NCBI GenBank assembly: GCA_005656395.1
Contig: SRSI01000013.1
Coordinates: 2,154,632 to 2,218,631, forward strand
DNA: 64,000 nt
Direction: 5' to 3'
Source of the DNA: Strongyloides papillosus
Lineage: Eukaryota; Nematoda; Chromadorea; Rhabditida; Strongyloididae
The notes under the pieces are model-generated. The model was not told the origin of the DNA. It saw nothing but the letters and a program-made list of their open reading frames with translations, and did no database searches. Position 1 is the stretch's first letter. Each line of letters begins with the position of its first letter. Positions 1 through 11,711 of the stretch are shown here, one piece after another. The translations under genes were made by a program, and so were the position numbers.

Positions 1-712
1 TTTCAAAATTATGCAAAAAAGAACATACCCATGTCATATAGTGGAAATCATAATTTCTCACATATTAGAAATAGCATCTTTTTTACAGGCAATCATAAAT
101 GTTCTATTTGACACGTTAGAAAAAGTTATTTAAATTTTGTAATTCTTTCTTATATTAAAAACGAATATATTGTTTTTATATAAAAGTTTTTTGTATTATT
201 TTTATTTTTAATATGAACAAAACAGTCGTTAATGTTATAGAAAAAGATTATACTTCTTAAGATGAAATTAAAATCATTAGTAATAACAACAAAATTCTCA
301 ATGAAAATGGATTTAAAAAACATAAGAGCGATTTATATAAGTCTTTTTTGAGAAGAATAGTCGTCTTTAGTATAACCAACAATTATCAAATTTGCTTAAG
401 TTGATTATAACAAAATATTTTATTTTTTTATGTTAATATGTGGTTCAATTTTTAAAATTAATTATGGGAAAAATTTAACAATTACTTGTTTAATTAAGAG
501 TTATAGCTTAATTAAACATAATTTTTGTTTAAAATCCAGGCAAAAAACAAGTGTTGCTAAATATAAATTTCTTCAAATGCAAAAAACTACTTATAAATGT
601 AGATATTTATCATTATATATTATAAAAAACTCTATGTAGCAAACTGTCTTATTTAGTTTTTAGGGAGGAAGTCTATAAACTAAAATTTAATCAAATTTTT
701 TATTATTTGTTT
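1..712. other. No supported gene; AT-rich flank
   Basis: No recognisable gene. A frame opening at the ATG at 213 reads 15 codons and meets TAA at 258; the same frame then stays open to a TGA near 402, so it may be a decayed coding segment. Homopolymer-rich sequence makes chance frames common here, and nothing ties it to a family. Confidence 0.3.
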
Positions 713-714
713 AG

Positions 715-1028
715 CCTCTAATAGCAACATAAAAAATATTCTAAAAAATTCGAAACAAAGAATAAGTCAAGCATATACTGTTATAAAAAGAACCATTTTT
801 CATAACAAGCTTAAGTTTTTAACAAAAACATTTTCTGAACATACGAATATTAACACGTTTAACTACGATATGTACGAATTTTCACAAGAAATTGTAATAG
901 AAGAAAAAATAAATCAAGACAAACTTGATATTTCACTCTTTTTAAATAGTATCATTGAAGAAAATGAAAGTGCAAATATTGAAAATGATTACATTCAAAG
1001 TGAAAATTCATCGGATGCAGAAAATTAG
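715..1028 (+). pseudogene. Terminal-exon-like fragment, unknown protein
   Basis: After a good 3' splice signal (pyrimidine-rich stretch ending TTTAG at 711-714), one frame stays open for about 104 codons to TAG at 1026-1028. The translation looks like protein: basic and polar at first, then an acidic tail rich in Glu, Asn and Ser. There is no start codon and no convincing upstream exon, so it is either the last exon of a gene entering from the left or a remnant. I recognise no family. Confidence 0.25.
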
Positions 1029-1449
1029 AATTTTATTTATTGAAATTTACTTTTTAATCTTTTTTACTTATGTAAGGTAGTATAAAATACATATAATTTG
1101 CTTATATACATGGAGACAATGTTTTTTTTATATAAAATATTAAGTTTTTAATTAACTATTTAAAAAAAAGTATTTTTCTTGAATTTTATAAAAATATTGT
1201 CAAAAATTTAAAATAAGACATATTGATATGTGTTTAGTGTCACCTACTGTAATTTGGTATATGTCAATGTTCGAAATTTGTCTAATATCAATAGGTAAGT
1301 TCATATATTGATTTTTAGCTGTTTTTTTATATGAATTTAAGGTGTGTCAATTACTCAATGTCAATATGCGAAATGGTTCAAGAAAATGACCATTTTAGTT
1401 TTTGTGTGTACTGTAATAAAAAAACATTGATTGAAACTTTTTAACTTAC

Positions 1450-1839
1450 TTTCTCTTAAGAATTGCGTTGTATATCCATCATTGAACACATGTTCTGGCC
1501 TATTATGTTTCATCACTACTGGTCCAGCATATTTTTTTTTAGTTATTTTATCAAGGTCCTGGAATCTGTTGTAATCAGCTACAAAGTTTTAATTTCCCAC
1601 AGTGCCAGCATATCACTCATACCATAATTCATTATGCCCCTTTCATTAATATTTCCCATAGTACTTCTATCCACAACATTACTATTATTAGCATCTCTCA
1701 TAATATTCTGATCATGATCCTTCACGCTCCTTTTACCGCTATCCGTCAATCTTTCCTTGTACTGAATCATTTTTTCCGTCGGTTTCGGGCTTCTACTGCT
1801 CTTTCTAACACGTGAGTTGTTTTCGTTTATCTTCTTCAC
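1450..1839 (-). pseudogene. Exon-like fragment with a frameshift, unknown protein
   Basis: Minus-strand coding-like segment with richer codon use than its surroundings. The first frame (1839 down to about 1585) is basic and rich in Ser, Asn and Asp. After a -1 shift near 1580-1590 a second frame stays open to a perfect splice donor (GTAAGT, minus strand, 1449-1444). This fits an exon broken by one indel. No acceptor or start is clear upstream of 1839, and no domain is recognised. Confidence 0.3.
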
Positions 1840-2194
1840 CAGTATTTAAAACTATAGAATCTGAAATATGCATAAAAAAAAATATAAATAAAAAAAACTA
1901 AAGTAAATAAAAATACGATATAAAATAAATTTAAATATAATATTAATTTAAGTAAAATATAAAATAAAAATGAATTAAAAATACACGTGATTTTCTTAAA
2001 TATACTCCTTATTTTGTTTTTGATGACTCAAACAATCAAAAAAAGTATCGCGCTAGTAGCTATTACTAAAAATCTATACATTATCTTATGTAAGTTGATT
2101 TCTTGTATTCGTATAATATTAAATATTTTAGAAACTTATATGTAAAAAAAAGAGTAATTTTACAAAAAAAATAGTGGGTGACAACTGATGGTGG

Positions 2195-2551
2195 TTGATA
2201 GAAAACAAAAAAAAAGATCAGATGGATTTTGTAAAAAATTTACACCGTGCCAAATTTCTTTTTGAAAATTTTGATTTTAATGAAAGTGAACTGGCTAGTA
2301 ATGTTGGAACTTCTCCAAGAATTCCCAAGTTCATTGGATTATTTGAGCAATTGGCTTCTAATGGTAAATTTGGATACATGAAGGAAAATGAAATAAATAT
2401 GCTATTCATTTTTTTAACATTGCTATATTTTATTATAATGCCAATAAAGTTTTATAATTATAATAATAATGTATGTCTTTATTTTATTAATTTGTTAAGT
2501 AATCATTTATATGAGTTATATATTAAAGGGCATATAGTTATTACTTTATAG
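2195..2551 (+). other. Open frame of unknown significance
   Basis: A 118-codon frame opens with a TTG-type start. Its first ~65 residues look like a soluble protein segment (for example GTSPRIPKFIGLFEQLASNG). The rest, from about position 2400, is low-complexity hydrophobic and Asn-rich and probably not coding. It could be one exon of a decayed gene. No family is recognised. Confidence 0.2.
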
Positions 2552-3187
2552 TTTATATACAGGCATTATTTTGATCTCATAGATATGTATGTTATATATC
2601 ATTGAATATTTATAGTTCTTGGTATACAATCTAGATACAAATAATATTCTTATTTCATAGCTTTATAAATAGTTTCTATCTAATAGTCAACTAGAAATTA
2701 CCTGTAAACAGATTATAGCTTATAAATTACATGTATACAGCTTCTTAGCTAGCTGTAACATGTTCATTTAAAACCGGGTATTTAAATGTTATATTTTTAA
2801 ATATATCTATTTTTTCATTATAAATATTTTTATATAATAATTTTTAAGTTTTATAAACTATCAATGTTTCTACTGACTGGAGTGAGACGGAATTAAAAGA
2901 ATTGATGGTGAACCATTATATATAATGATTAATCGTCGAAGTGATTCTTTAAACAATATTAGAAAATTTTTGTTAAATAAAACAGGAGAATAAATAAGTC
3001 ACATTATATAATAGAGTAGAATTTCATATTATTACTAAGGTGTGTTTTGATGTTCAGGTTAAAAGTTCTTTGAGAAAATTGTAGTTGTACTTCTTGTAGA
3101 AAGCTTTTTTCATTATATCTTTCCAATAACATCTTTGTAAGCTCATTTAATATAAAAATTTTTTATTTAATTTAAATATAATATTAA
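2552..3187. other. Nothing recognised
   Basis: AT-rich intergenic sequence with no gene, tRNA or repeat found by eye. It ends at the left target duplication of the large transposon. Confidence 0.4.
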
Positions 3188-3191
3188 ATAT

Positions 3192-4021
3192 CACAGAAAA
3201 AAATTTCCCGTCATTTTGACGGGTGTTTAAAGCAAAATTTTTAATGTTTCGTTTTTGTTCTTATAAACTATGAGATCGGTATAAATAAAATTACTATTAA
3301 AAATTTTTAAACCAAATTATAATTACAAAAAGTGTATTAATAATGTTTAACAAACCAAATATTTTTGTTTTTTGTGTAATTATTTTAAAGTTTTATAAAA
3401 CGAAATTTTTTTAAAAATAATAAGGTTAAGTGTATTAATAAATGCATATTAAAAAACAAAAAACAAACAGTATTTTTTTAAAAGAGTTAGAGCTCTCTAA
3501 CTCTTTTTAACTAATTAATAAAAAAAAATAGTACTATGTTTTTAAAGAAATTTGCCATAGTTTTAATGTAACATTACCTAAAATTAAATAACATTGATGC
3601 GATAGTTATAGTAAAATCGTATGTCATAATAGAAAAAAAAGGTATGTCTTTTTTTAAAAAAAGGATAGTTTTTTTGACATGGTGTTGTACATACTTTTTT
3701 TATAATGTCACTTTTATTTTTTTATTATCACAACTTCAGTCATTTTATTAATTTTATGAGAAATTATTAAAATATTACCAAATTTATTTTTTTTAAAGCA
3801 TCTTTATTTTTAAAAACAACAATAAAATATTTAAAAACATTATATTAATTTGATAACATTTTACCATTTTTTAAAGGTAAAGAACACATAAAATTTATAT
3901 CAACTTCATTGATATTTACATATATTTTAATAAAGATAATCTATGTCATTTTAATCATAATTTTCTGTTTAAATACTTATAGACAATTTGTTTAAAAATA
4001 AGTGAATATTTTAGAATTTAA
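3192..4021 (+). repeat. Left terminal inverted repeat of the CMC element
   Basis: Matches the reverse complement of 10512-11340. The inner ~735 bp (from about 3281) are nearly identical between arms, with only scattered substitutions. The outer ~89 bp are clearly related but much more diverged. Inside are a short hairpin of CCCGTC and GACGGG (3208-3224) and a near-palindrome centred on GAGCTC near 3493. Confidence 0.88.
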
Positions 4022-4152
4022 AGTCGTTTGAATAATTTAAACGTGATATAAAATAAATTTTATATTAGACAAATATATTAATATTTAAAAAAAAATTTAA
4101 TTAATTATTTTACAAAATCGTATTATATTAAATCATAAATATTTTAAAAAAC

Positions 4153-6493
4153 TTAAATTTTATATTTAATAAAGTCAGATTTTTTTGGTGTGTCAGTAAA
4201 GCCAAAAATTGAATCATCCTTTTCAGCAAACAAATATTCAACAGACAAAAAATGATTTAATTTTTTTTCAACAGCTACTATCAATTGAATCATATTTCTA
4301 AATGTTTTGTTGTTACTGTTAATATGTATTAATTCTTTAATATTAGTTAACAGCTTAATTTTTGTATTTTCTGGATGTTCTATGTGCTTCATTGCACAAT
4401 CCAATGTATGAACTCCTATAAACATATCTTTTCGGTAGGAATCAAATTTCATATATCCTAAAAAGATACATACATTCACACAAAAAATAAAAAGGACAAA
4501 TTTTGACAAATCTATCTAAAATGCAATAAAATGTCCCACTATTTTAAAAAATTTAATTTTATTCAAATTTTAGAAATATCAAGCGACAACAAAATTAATT
4601 TAAATGACGCAAAATATTAGATTGTCACAAACATTTTACCGTTATTTACAAAAATATATGTTTTGCATTTGAAATTAATGTAACTTTTACTTTATTCTGA
4701 TATTTTTATAACATTATGCTCATCTTAGATCCTAACTTGCTTTTTTATTTTATAAAATACACTATTAAAAGTTAATTCCTTTTAAAGTTATTGGTGTTTT
4801 AATAAAAACATTATACTAAACAATCTACTAAAAACAATAAGTTTAAAAATTTTATAACAATAGTAATGAAAAGCAATAACTATTTACTCATACAAAGTAT
4901 TATTAATTAAATAACTATTTTAAAATTTGTTCTTATTTAAATTAAAATATATAAAAGTTATTTTTTACTATAAATAAAATCTATATTATTTTATACCTTT
5001 TCATAAGTTTGGACCTTAAAGATGATCTTTAAAGACATTATGGAAACAATTGGGACTATCGGATGTGCAAATTTTCATAAAGAAGTATAATTTATTATAA
5101 TAAAAATTATTGAGACATATAAAATATGTACTCTGACATGTTAAAAATGTTTTTTTTTATAAAAGTATTTGTACTTTTGCATAGAAGTAAATTATAATTC
5201 TGTATTCTATAATGTATTGTAGAAAACATCTAAACTTCTAAAATAAAAATAATATATTAGAAAAATAGAAGCTTATTATATTAACTATTTAATCGTTGCT
5301 TTTACTTTTATGTACAAATAACTGCGATAAAATTAGCCGCAAATCAAGAAAATTAAAATTTTACTAGATGGGACAATTTTCTACATTTTATGCAAACCTG
5401 TGTTCTTTTTATGTTTTGTGTGCTCAATCTTTTAAAAAGTTACCTTCAAACAAAATTTTCTTTTTTTTTGCAACATATCTGGATACCATTTTTTCTTTAT
5501 CTAACATTATAATTAATTCAATATCGTGTGAAGAGGGATTATTTTCCGGAAAAATATAACTAATTATATTTGAAAATGAATCTAGAATTGATTTATTTAA
5601 AGATGTTTCATTTTCTTTTTTGGTTGAATTTTTTTTCTAAAATAAACGGAAAGTTAATTTAATTATTAATTATTTTTTCATTTTAATTTTTAAAAGAATT
5701 TTTTTTTAAATCAATTTCTTTTCATGAACCATGAAAACACATGCTCAAAATTATTCGATTTTCTTAAGAACACATTTAAAATGTAAAGAAAAGAAAACTC
5801 TAAGGCAATGTTTTTTTTTAAATTAATTTTTTCTTCGAGACATCACTTCTTGAAACTTTAGTTTTATGCTTAAAGTGCCATATCTTAAGAACGCAATGTC
5901 CGATTGATTTAAAAATACCGTCTTTAAAAAGGGCATAAACAATTACATATATTTTGATAGAAAAATAACAGTAAATCATTTTTTCGACTTTTTTTTCTCT
6001 AATATATACATAAAAATAAAATTTACCGGTGTAGAAGAAAGCTTCGGCTTTCCTATATCCAAACATTTTAATTCATCAGCCAAATTGATTTCGTTTAAAT
6101 TTTCTTTTTCATCATCTTTCACAGTTCTTAGCATACTTACATCTTTCTTAAGCTCTATTATTTTTTCATCTTTTTCTTCAATCATTTTTTCCAAGTTATT
6201 AAGAGCATTTTCTAAATAAATTTTTTCATCTTTAAGAATTTTAATTTTATTTTTATTTATTGTTGCTTCGTTTTTGAGATGTGTTATTTGATTTTGAGCT
6301 GCTCTATAGTCACTTTCAAGATCTTCAAAATTTTTTTCAAGTTCATTGTATAGATTTTTCCACTTTTTTAAATCCTATTTAAAAAAAAATAAATTTTTAA
6401 TTATTTTAAAAAAGTTACACAAGATATTTGTTTAAATTCGTCACTCAAAATATCAGGAACATTTGAATTTTTAGATTGACTACGTGTAATCAT
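4153..6493 (-). CDS. Coiled-coil accessory protein of the CMC element (five-exon model)
   Basis: Proposed minus-strand exons: 6493-6419, 6374-6027, 5921-5847, 5636-5444, 4457-4153. Donors are GTAACT, GTAAAT, GTGATG (weak) and GTAACT, and every acceptor ends in AG. Phases agree throughout and give 331 codons plus stop. Exon 2 is a long charged heptad-like coiled coil rich in Glu, Lys, Asn and Leu. The C-terminal exon is a compact mixed segment with no recognised fold; without splicing its upstream part would read as a signal peptide, which I consider an artefact of intron sequence. If the weak third donor is not used, the protein stops at 5823 after 173 aa. The last intron is long (about 990 bp). 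Role unknown; a transposase partner is a guess. Confidence 0.5.
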
Positions 6494-6975
6494 TTCCTTA
6501 TATAAGTTTAAAAATAATAAAAATTCTATAAAAAGCAAATTAATAAGTATAATTGATGTTAAAAATTAATTGTGACATATTTTTTTATGAAAAAAAATTT
6601 GTTATATAATATATTATATTTTAAACATTTATCGATATAACAATATTATCTATATTATTTTAGCTAAAGGAAAAATAAAGTTTATAAAAAGAAGCAATTG
6701 CGGATTATAAAAAAAACATGATTTTATCTATTGGTAACAACTCCTAAAAGAATTCTTTTCTTTTGATGTAACATATCGAAGAACTTATTGATGATAAAGT
6801 GATTGATGATTGGTGATCAAATGTTTTATAACTAACAATAGACAATTTATAAAGAATATTATTGCTAAATTTTATATTGTTTTTATTGTATAATTTTTTT
6901 ATTAACAATTTTATAAATTTTTTATTTAACTTTATGTTGTTTTTTTGTAGATTATTTGTTATTTTTTTATTAAAT
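6494..6975. promoter_or_regulatory. Divergent intergenic region of the CMC element
   Basis: The start codons of the minus-strand coiled-coil gene (6493) and the plus-strand gene (6976) point away from each other across about 480 bp of AT-rich sequence. This should hold two promoters or one bidirectional promoter. No TATA box can be singled out in such AT-rich DNA. Confidence 0.4.
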
Positions 6976-8242
6976 ATGGAAGTTGCTCTTGGTCAAAGAT
7001 ATAGCATTTCGTTTATTGAAAACAATATTTTAAAAGAGCGTCTTGAAAAATTTGATACTGCCTTATGGAATAGTTCAGTACAAGATCTTCAGTGTACTGA
7101 AACTTTTGGACATTTTTTTTCAAACAAAAGAAAAATAAATCATATGTATGATCTTCTTTTTCAACTTCAAAGAGATTTAATTCCAGAAGAATGTAGGGGA
7201 AAGCAGGGATATTTAAAAGTATTCCTCAATTTTGTACATGAGCAATTAAATCTCAGTACACATTTTAAATTTGATGCTGAGAAGTTAGCAAATATTATAC
7301 GTCTTAGAAATAGAAGATATAATATTGTCAGCGATTCTACAACTTCAGAAATTTCAGTAAGTTGGAAATTTTAGTTTTCTTCCATCCCATCTCCCTCTCT
7401 TTTTTTAAAAAATTGTTCCAATCATATTAGAAAAAAAATGCACCCTATGTATCACTCCGTACCATTGAAAATTTTAATTTTCAAGTAATAAAACATATTT
7501 TTTAATTTTAAATTATTTTTAGACAATTTCGAAATTTTTAATAACAAATAAAAATATGATTGCTTTTTCTGAATATATCAAAAAAAGTGCTGATATGAAA
7601 GAATTCATCATTAATAATTTGGAAAATTTATTGGAAATTTTTAATGAACGTCAAAAAAAAATAAAAAAAACTTTTATTAATTCTGAATCCATTAAAAAAA
7701 GTATCGATAATATTTTATCTTTTATTGATAGCCAAATATTAGAAGATTCAATGTTATTAGAGGAAACTGAATTAAAAATGAATAAATTAGGTCATTTATT
7801 ATCAAATAGTAAGCTAAGATTATGATAATTTTTAAAAAATTGTGTTTTTAGAAAATTTAATATTAGATATTTCCAAAAGTAATATTCAGTCGAATGGAAT
7901 ATATTATAAACAACTGTAAATTTTTAAATTTATTAATTTTTTAATTTATATGATTAATTTAGATCTACTCATCGTAGATATTCAATAATGATTAGTAATG
8001 TTGAAATGATGGAAGAAGAGAAACTTGATGATATGTTATATATTTATATAAAATTAAACATAATCATGAAACATCTTAAAATAAATGGTCCCTTTAAGTT
8101 ATTTTATCAGCTCGTTTTAATGAATGCAGATAAGCCTAGACTTGCAAGAAAAAATAAGTGTAAACTCAGTAGAATAATAGAGTTAACTGTTGAAAAAATA
8201 AGAAATTTTGAAAGAACAGAACAAGAAATGGAAACTTTGTAG
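6976..8242 (+). CDS. Unknown 331-aa protein of the CMC element (four exons)
   Basis: Proposed exons: 6976-7356, 7523-7808, 7867-7915, 7963-8242. Donors are GTAAGT, GTAAGC and GTAAAT; acceptors end TTTTTAG, ATTAG and TTTAG. The phases (0, 1, 2) chain exactly into 331 codons and a TAG stop, which is unlikely by chance and is the main support. Translating straight through instead gives three short unconnected frames. The product is a charged, mostly helical protein without an obvious membrane segment, zinc motif or known domain. It lies 180 bp upstream of the transposase gene on the same strand. It could be a transposition cofactor or a separately encoded N-terminal part of the transposase. Neither is shown by sequence. 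Confidence 0.6.
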
Positions 8243-8424
8243 ATAAATTGAAATGTTTTTATTGTAACTTTTTTTAAATCAGTGTTGAAAATTTTTAATT
8301 TCGTACTTTTTCTTGTTTTATAATTGTTAAATGTGCAACTTATTTTAACTACCTTTATTTAAAAAGATTATTTACAGTTTTTTAGAAAATTGTTTCTAGC
8401 AAATTATAAATCATAAAATATAAA

Positions 8425-10438
8425 ATGAGTTCAAGTTGTTCTTTGGATGCAATTAATTATGCAAAAATTGTTGATATGGAATGTTATAAATTTTTAAATA
8501 ATCATATTCACACTGATAAGGAAGTTGAAGATCTTTATAAACTCGTAATCAACATCTTAAATGGTTAGTTCAAAAAGAAAATACAGATTTTTAAAATTAA
8601 AATATATATTTTAACAATAATTAAATGTTTATTTACAGCAACTAAAATTAATCAAATTTCAAAAAGTACGATGTTTTTAAAGTTTTTTGAAAATAGGAAA
8701 AAATGTAATAAAGATATTTCTACAATCACAAATATCAAAAATGCATTTTTTTTTAAAAATAATCAATTATTGCTATCATTAAATACATCTGCTTTTGAGA
8801 ATAATTTTAAACCAAAAAATATAATTTTGTACGCAGATGATATTTCCACAAATTTTAATGGATCTACAAAGTCTTCCATGCTTCATTTGGCTTATAGAGA
8901 AATCGAATGTTCATCTGGTAAGCTAAATAATATTAAAACGTTTGGTCTTTCATTAACTTCTGAAGCTAAAAATAATAAATATTCAAGTATTTTAAATTTT
9001 TTTTCTAACGAATTAAAAAATTTAAAAACTGAATCTGGAAAGCCATTATTTAATATAGAATTCTTTATTGGTGATAACGTAATGATGCACCACATGCTTG
9101 GAAAAAAACTTAGTTTTTCTCATCGTTCAAAAGATTCATGTAGATCATGCACTCTTGATGGAAATCAATGGAAGGAACATATCAAAGCTTTTTCGACTAG
9201 AAAATTTATTAGAAATTCTGTAGAAAATAATTTTTCAGAAAATAATTTTCTTGTACATGATACATTTCATGATCTTCATGGTAATTTTTTCTTATTTTTA
9301 ACTGTTATTTTTTTAGAAGGTGTTGTTTCTTATATGTTGTTTTTATCTATAAATCTATTTATGCATAGATTTAAAAAAAATTCATCATACGTCAAAAAAG
9401 AAATAATGATTCAAGCATGCAAGCTCAAATTACATTCACAACTTGCTTCTGTTTTGAAAGATGAATTCTTTACTAAGAAGCAAGGAAAAAAGGGTGATTT
9501 TAACACGAAAGGTACTTTTCCTTTAAAAGGAGCACACCAAATTTACACTATGATTTGTTTCTTTTTTTTTCTAAGAAATAAATTTGTTTATGAAAATAAA
9601 GGAATTGAATCAGAAGTAAATGATCTTTTATTTTTACTGCATAACACACTTAATATGGTCATGGTATTTTCGAATCAAAAACTTGGATGGGAAAATAGTA
9701 TTTGTGCAATAAATGTAGAAAATTATGCCGAAAAAATACTTGAAACAATTTCGTTGTTAACAAATAACGGGTTCACTATGTCTTTAAAAGTAAGTTAAAT
9801 TATAAAATATTTAAAAAATAACTATTGTAATTAATATTAATTTTCTTAGTTTCAATTGTTAAATTAAAAGACTGTCTTTCCTACAATAGTACAAAAAAAA
9901 TTTTATAATTTTTTCCAACTTTTAATTGATTATTTTTTACTAAAAAAAAGCTAGCATATAAAACCATATTCTTATTTGTAGCATGCCACTAAAAACAGAG
10001 TAAATAATATAAAATATATAAATTTAAACTATTCAAAATTTTAATATTTTTAAATTTAATTATTATTATTATAAGAGTTTATAGTTTCATAACATTACGC
10101 ATTACGGATTGATGCTGGAAACGTTTGAAAATATCTCTCCAACATATTTTTCAACAATAAGGTTTGAAGGAGCTAATAAAAGAGTTAAAGATTATTTGTT
10201 AAGTGGAAACTGCTTTATTAATCCATGCAAATCTGTGCTTCAAAAAATTGCGTGGAAAAATTTTCTTGAAAATCACGTTGAAGAATCAAATACGGATACT
10301 ATGTATGAATCAATAATTCAAAGTATCAAATGGAAATTTGAAGATAATTTTATATCAGATATACGAAAATATCCAGTATCAAAAGATACCATTGATATTT
10401 CTTTTAATATATCAAATCTTTTCAGTGAAAATGATTAA
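8425..10438 (+). CDS. Divergent CMC / TNP_2-like transposase (four exons, 535 aa)
   Basis: Proposed exons: 8425-8563, 8639-9280, 9317-9789, 10085-10438; summed length is exactly 536 codons with stop. The 36-nt intron at 9281-9316 is supported by content: removing it creates an HDLHEGV motif, as in animal transposases of this group (typically HDLLEGV). Other matching landmarks are LYADD (D113/D114), GDN (D192) followed by a helix and a CRSC cysteine pair (C214, C217), and after the last intron HNITHYG and STIRFE. The Asp residues and a Glu in the EGV or RFE motif are candidate DDE residues; the assignment is inferred from known relatives. The protein would bind the inverted repeats and cut and join the element. 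The N-terminus is short for the group. Confidence 0.75.
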
Positions 10439-10511
10439 AATTTTTGTAATATATAGTTTTTTAATAAATATTTACGCTTTTTATTTTAACTAATTAGAAA
10501 ATTTATAATGA

Positions 10512-11340
10512 TTTAAATTTTACAAAATTCATTTATTTTTAAACAAATTGTCTATAAGTATTTAAACAGAAAATTATGATTAAAATGACATAGATTATCT
10601 TTATTAAAATATATGTAAATATCAATGAAGTTGATATAAATTTTATGTGTTCTTTACCTTTAAAAAATGGTAAAATGTTATCAAATTAATATAATGTTTT
10701 TAAATATTTTATTGTTGTTTTTAAAAATAAAGATGCTTTAAAAAAAATAAATTTGGTAATATTTTAATAATTTCTCATAAAATTAATAAAATGACTGAAG
10801 TTGTGATAATAAAAAAATAAAAGTGACATTATAAAAAAAGTATGTACAACACCATGTCAAAAAAACTATCCTTTTTTTAAAAAAAGACATACCTTTTTTT
10901 TCTATTATGACATACGATTTTACTATAACTATCGCATCAATGTTATTTAATTTTAGGTAATGTTACATTAAAACTATGGCAAATTTCTTTAAAAACATAG
11001 TACTATTTTTTTTTATTAATTAGTTAAAAAGAGTTAGAGAGCTCTAACTCTTTTAAAAAAATACTGTTTGGTTTTTGTTTTTTAATATGCATTTATTAAT
11101 ACACTTAACATTATAATTTTTAAAAAAATTCCGTTTTATAAAACTTTAAAATAATTACACAAAAAACAAAAATATTTGGTTTGTTAAACATTATTAATAC
11201 ACTTTTTGTAATTATAATTTGGTTTAAAAATTTTTAATAGTAATTTTATTTATATTCTAAAAAGGGTTTTGTTATTAAAATTAACAATTTTAGTTATGTT
11301 TTAAACCCTCCGTCAGGACGACCGGTGGTTCTTTTCTGTG
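10512..11340 (-). repeat. Right terminal inverted repeat of the CMC element
   Basis: Reverse-complement partner of 3192-4021. Near identity runs from about 10520 to 11253; the outer ~87 bp to the CTGTG end are more diverged, with small insertions, although the terminal nine bases match. The transposase stop codon lies about 70 bp inside this repeat's inner edge. Confidence 0.88.
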
Positions 11341-11387
11341 ATATCAATAATTCCTCTTCTATTTTAGGCGAAAGATAGAAAAAAAAT

Positions 11388-11711
11388 ATGGCTTGTGTAT
11401 CTAGTGAAAATGTTGCTGATCCAAACAATTTTTGCGCTCATATGTGCTAATTTCTTGGAAATATTATCGGCAATCCTGAAGCCACATTAACTGAAATTGC
11501 AACAAGTCTCTATGACCGTCTTGTAGACTTGGGTTGGTTTATCTTAGGAATAATTGCTCCAATTGTATGGAAGCAATTGTTAAAGAATGAAAGAGGACGA
11601 AAGATACATCAATTTCTTTTAAAGCTTCGTGGAAGTGCTGCTGCCACTATTACTGTTAATGATCCTGTTCTTTGTAATACTGCCTACATACCAATGCATG
11701 ATAATGAATAG
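11388..11711 (+). pseudogene. Small single-pass membrane protein with in-frame TAA
   Basis: ATG at 11388 opens a frame that meets TAA at 11448 (codon 21) and then continues in the same frame with clearly protein-like codon use to TAG at 11709. The downstream part has an amphipathic segment, a hydrophobic span (GWFILGIIAPIVW), a basic stretch after it and a hydrophilic C-terminus. An acceptor-like TTTTAG lies just upstream (11362-11367). The CMC element ends 47 bp before the ATG and may have cut off upstream exons or promoter. I recognise no family. Either a pseudogene with one nonsense change or a terminal exon starting after the stop. Confidence 0.45.

Larger units (their letters stand above)
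3192..11340 (+). mobile_element. 8.15-kb CMC-type DNA transposon, apparently autonomous
   Basis: The element starts CACAG at 3192 and ends CTGTG at 11340, inside inverted repeats of about 820 bp. It is flanked by AT on both sides (ATAT, 3188-3191 and 11341-11344), so the duplication is 2 or 4 bp. CAC termini with a 2-4 bp duplication are the signature of the CMC group (CACTA/EnSpm, Mirage, Chapaev). It holds a plus-strand transposase gene (8425-10438), a second plus-strand gene (6976-8242) and a minus-strand coiled-coil gene (4153-6493). All frames close without internal stops once introns are removed, so it may be recently active. Superfamily placement rests on termini and transposase motifs. 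Confidence 0.8.

Noticed and set aside
4153..4509. 118-codon frame beginning with a signal-peptide-like sequence
   Set aside because: An acceptor at 4458-4460 and matching phase with the exon at 5636-5444 make the hydrophobic start more likely intron sequence than a secretion signal.
3192..11340. Polinton/Maverick or other large viral-type element
   Set aside because: No polymerase B, retroviral-type integrase, protease or capsid genes, the size is too small, and the duplication is 2-4 bp instead of 6.
11448..11450. Stop-codon reassignment or readthrough (TAA)
   Set aside because: Other genes in the window, including the transposase and gypsy frames, end normally at TAA, TAG or TGA. A single nonsense change is simpler.
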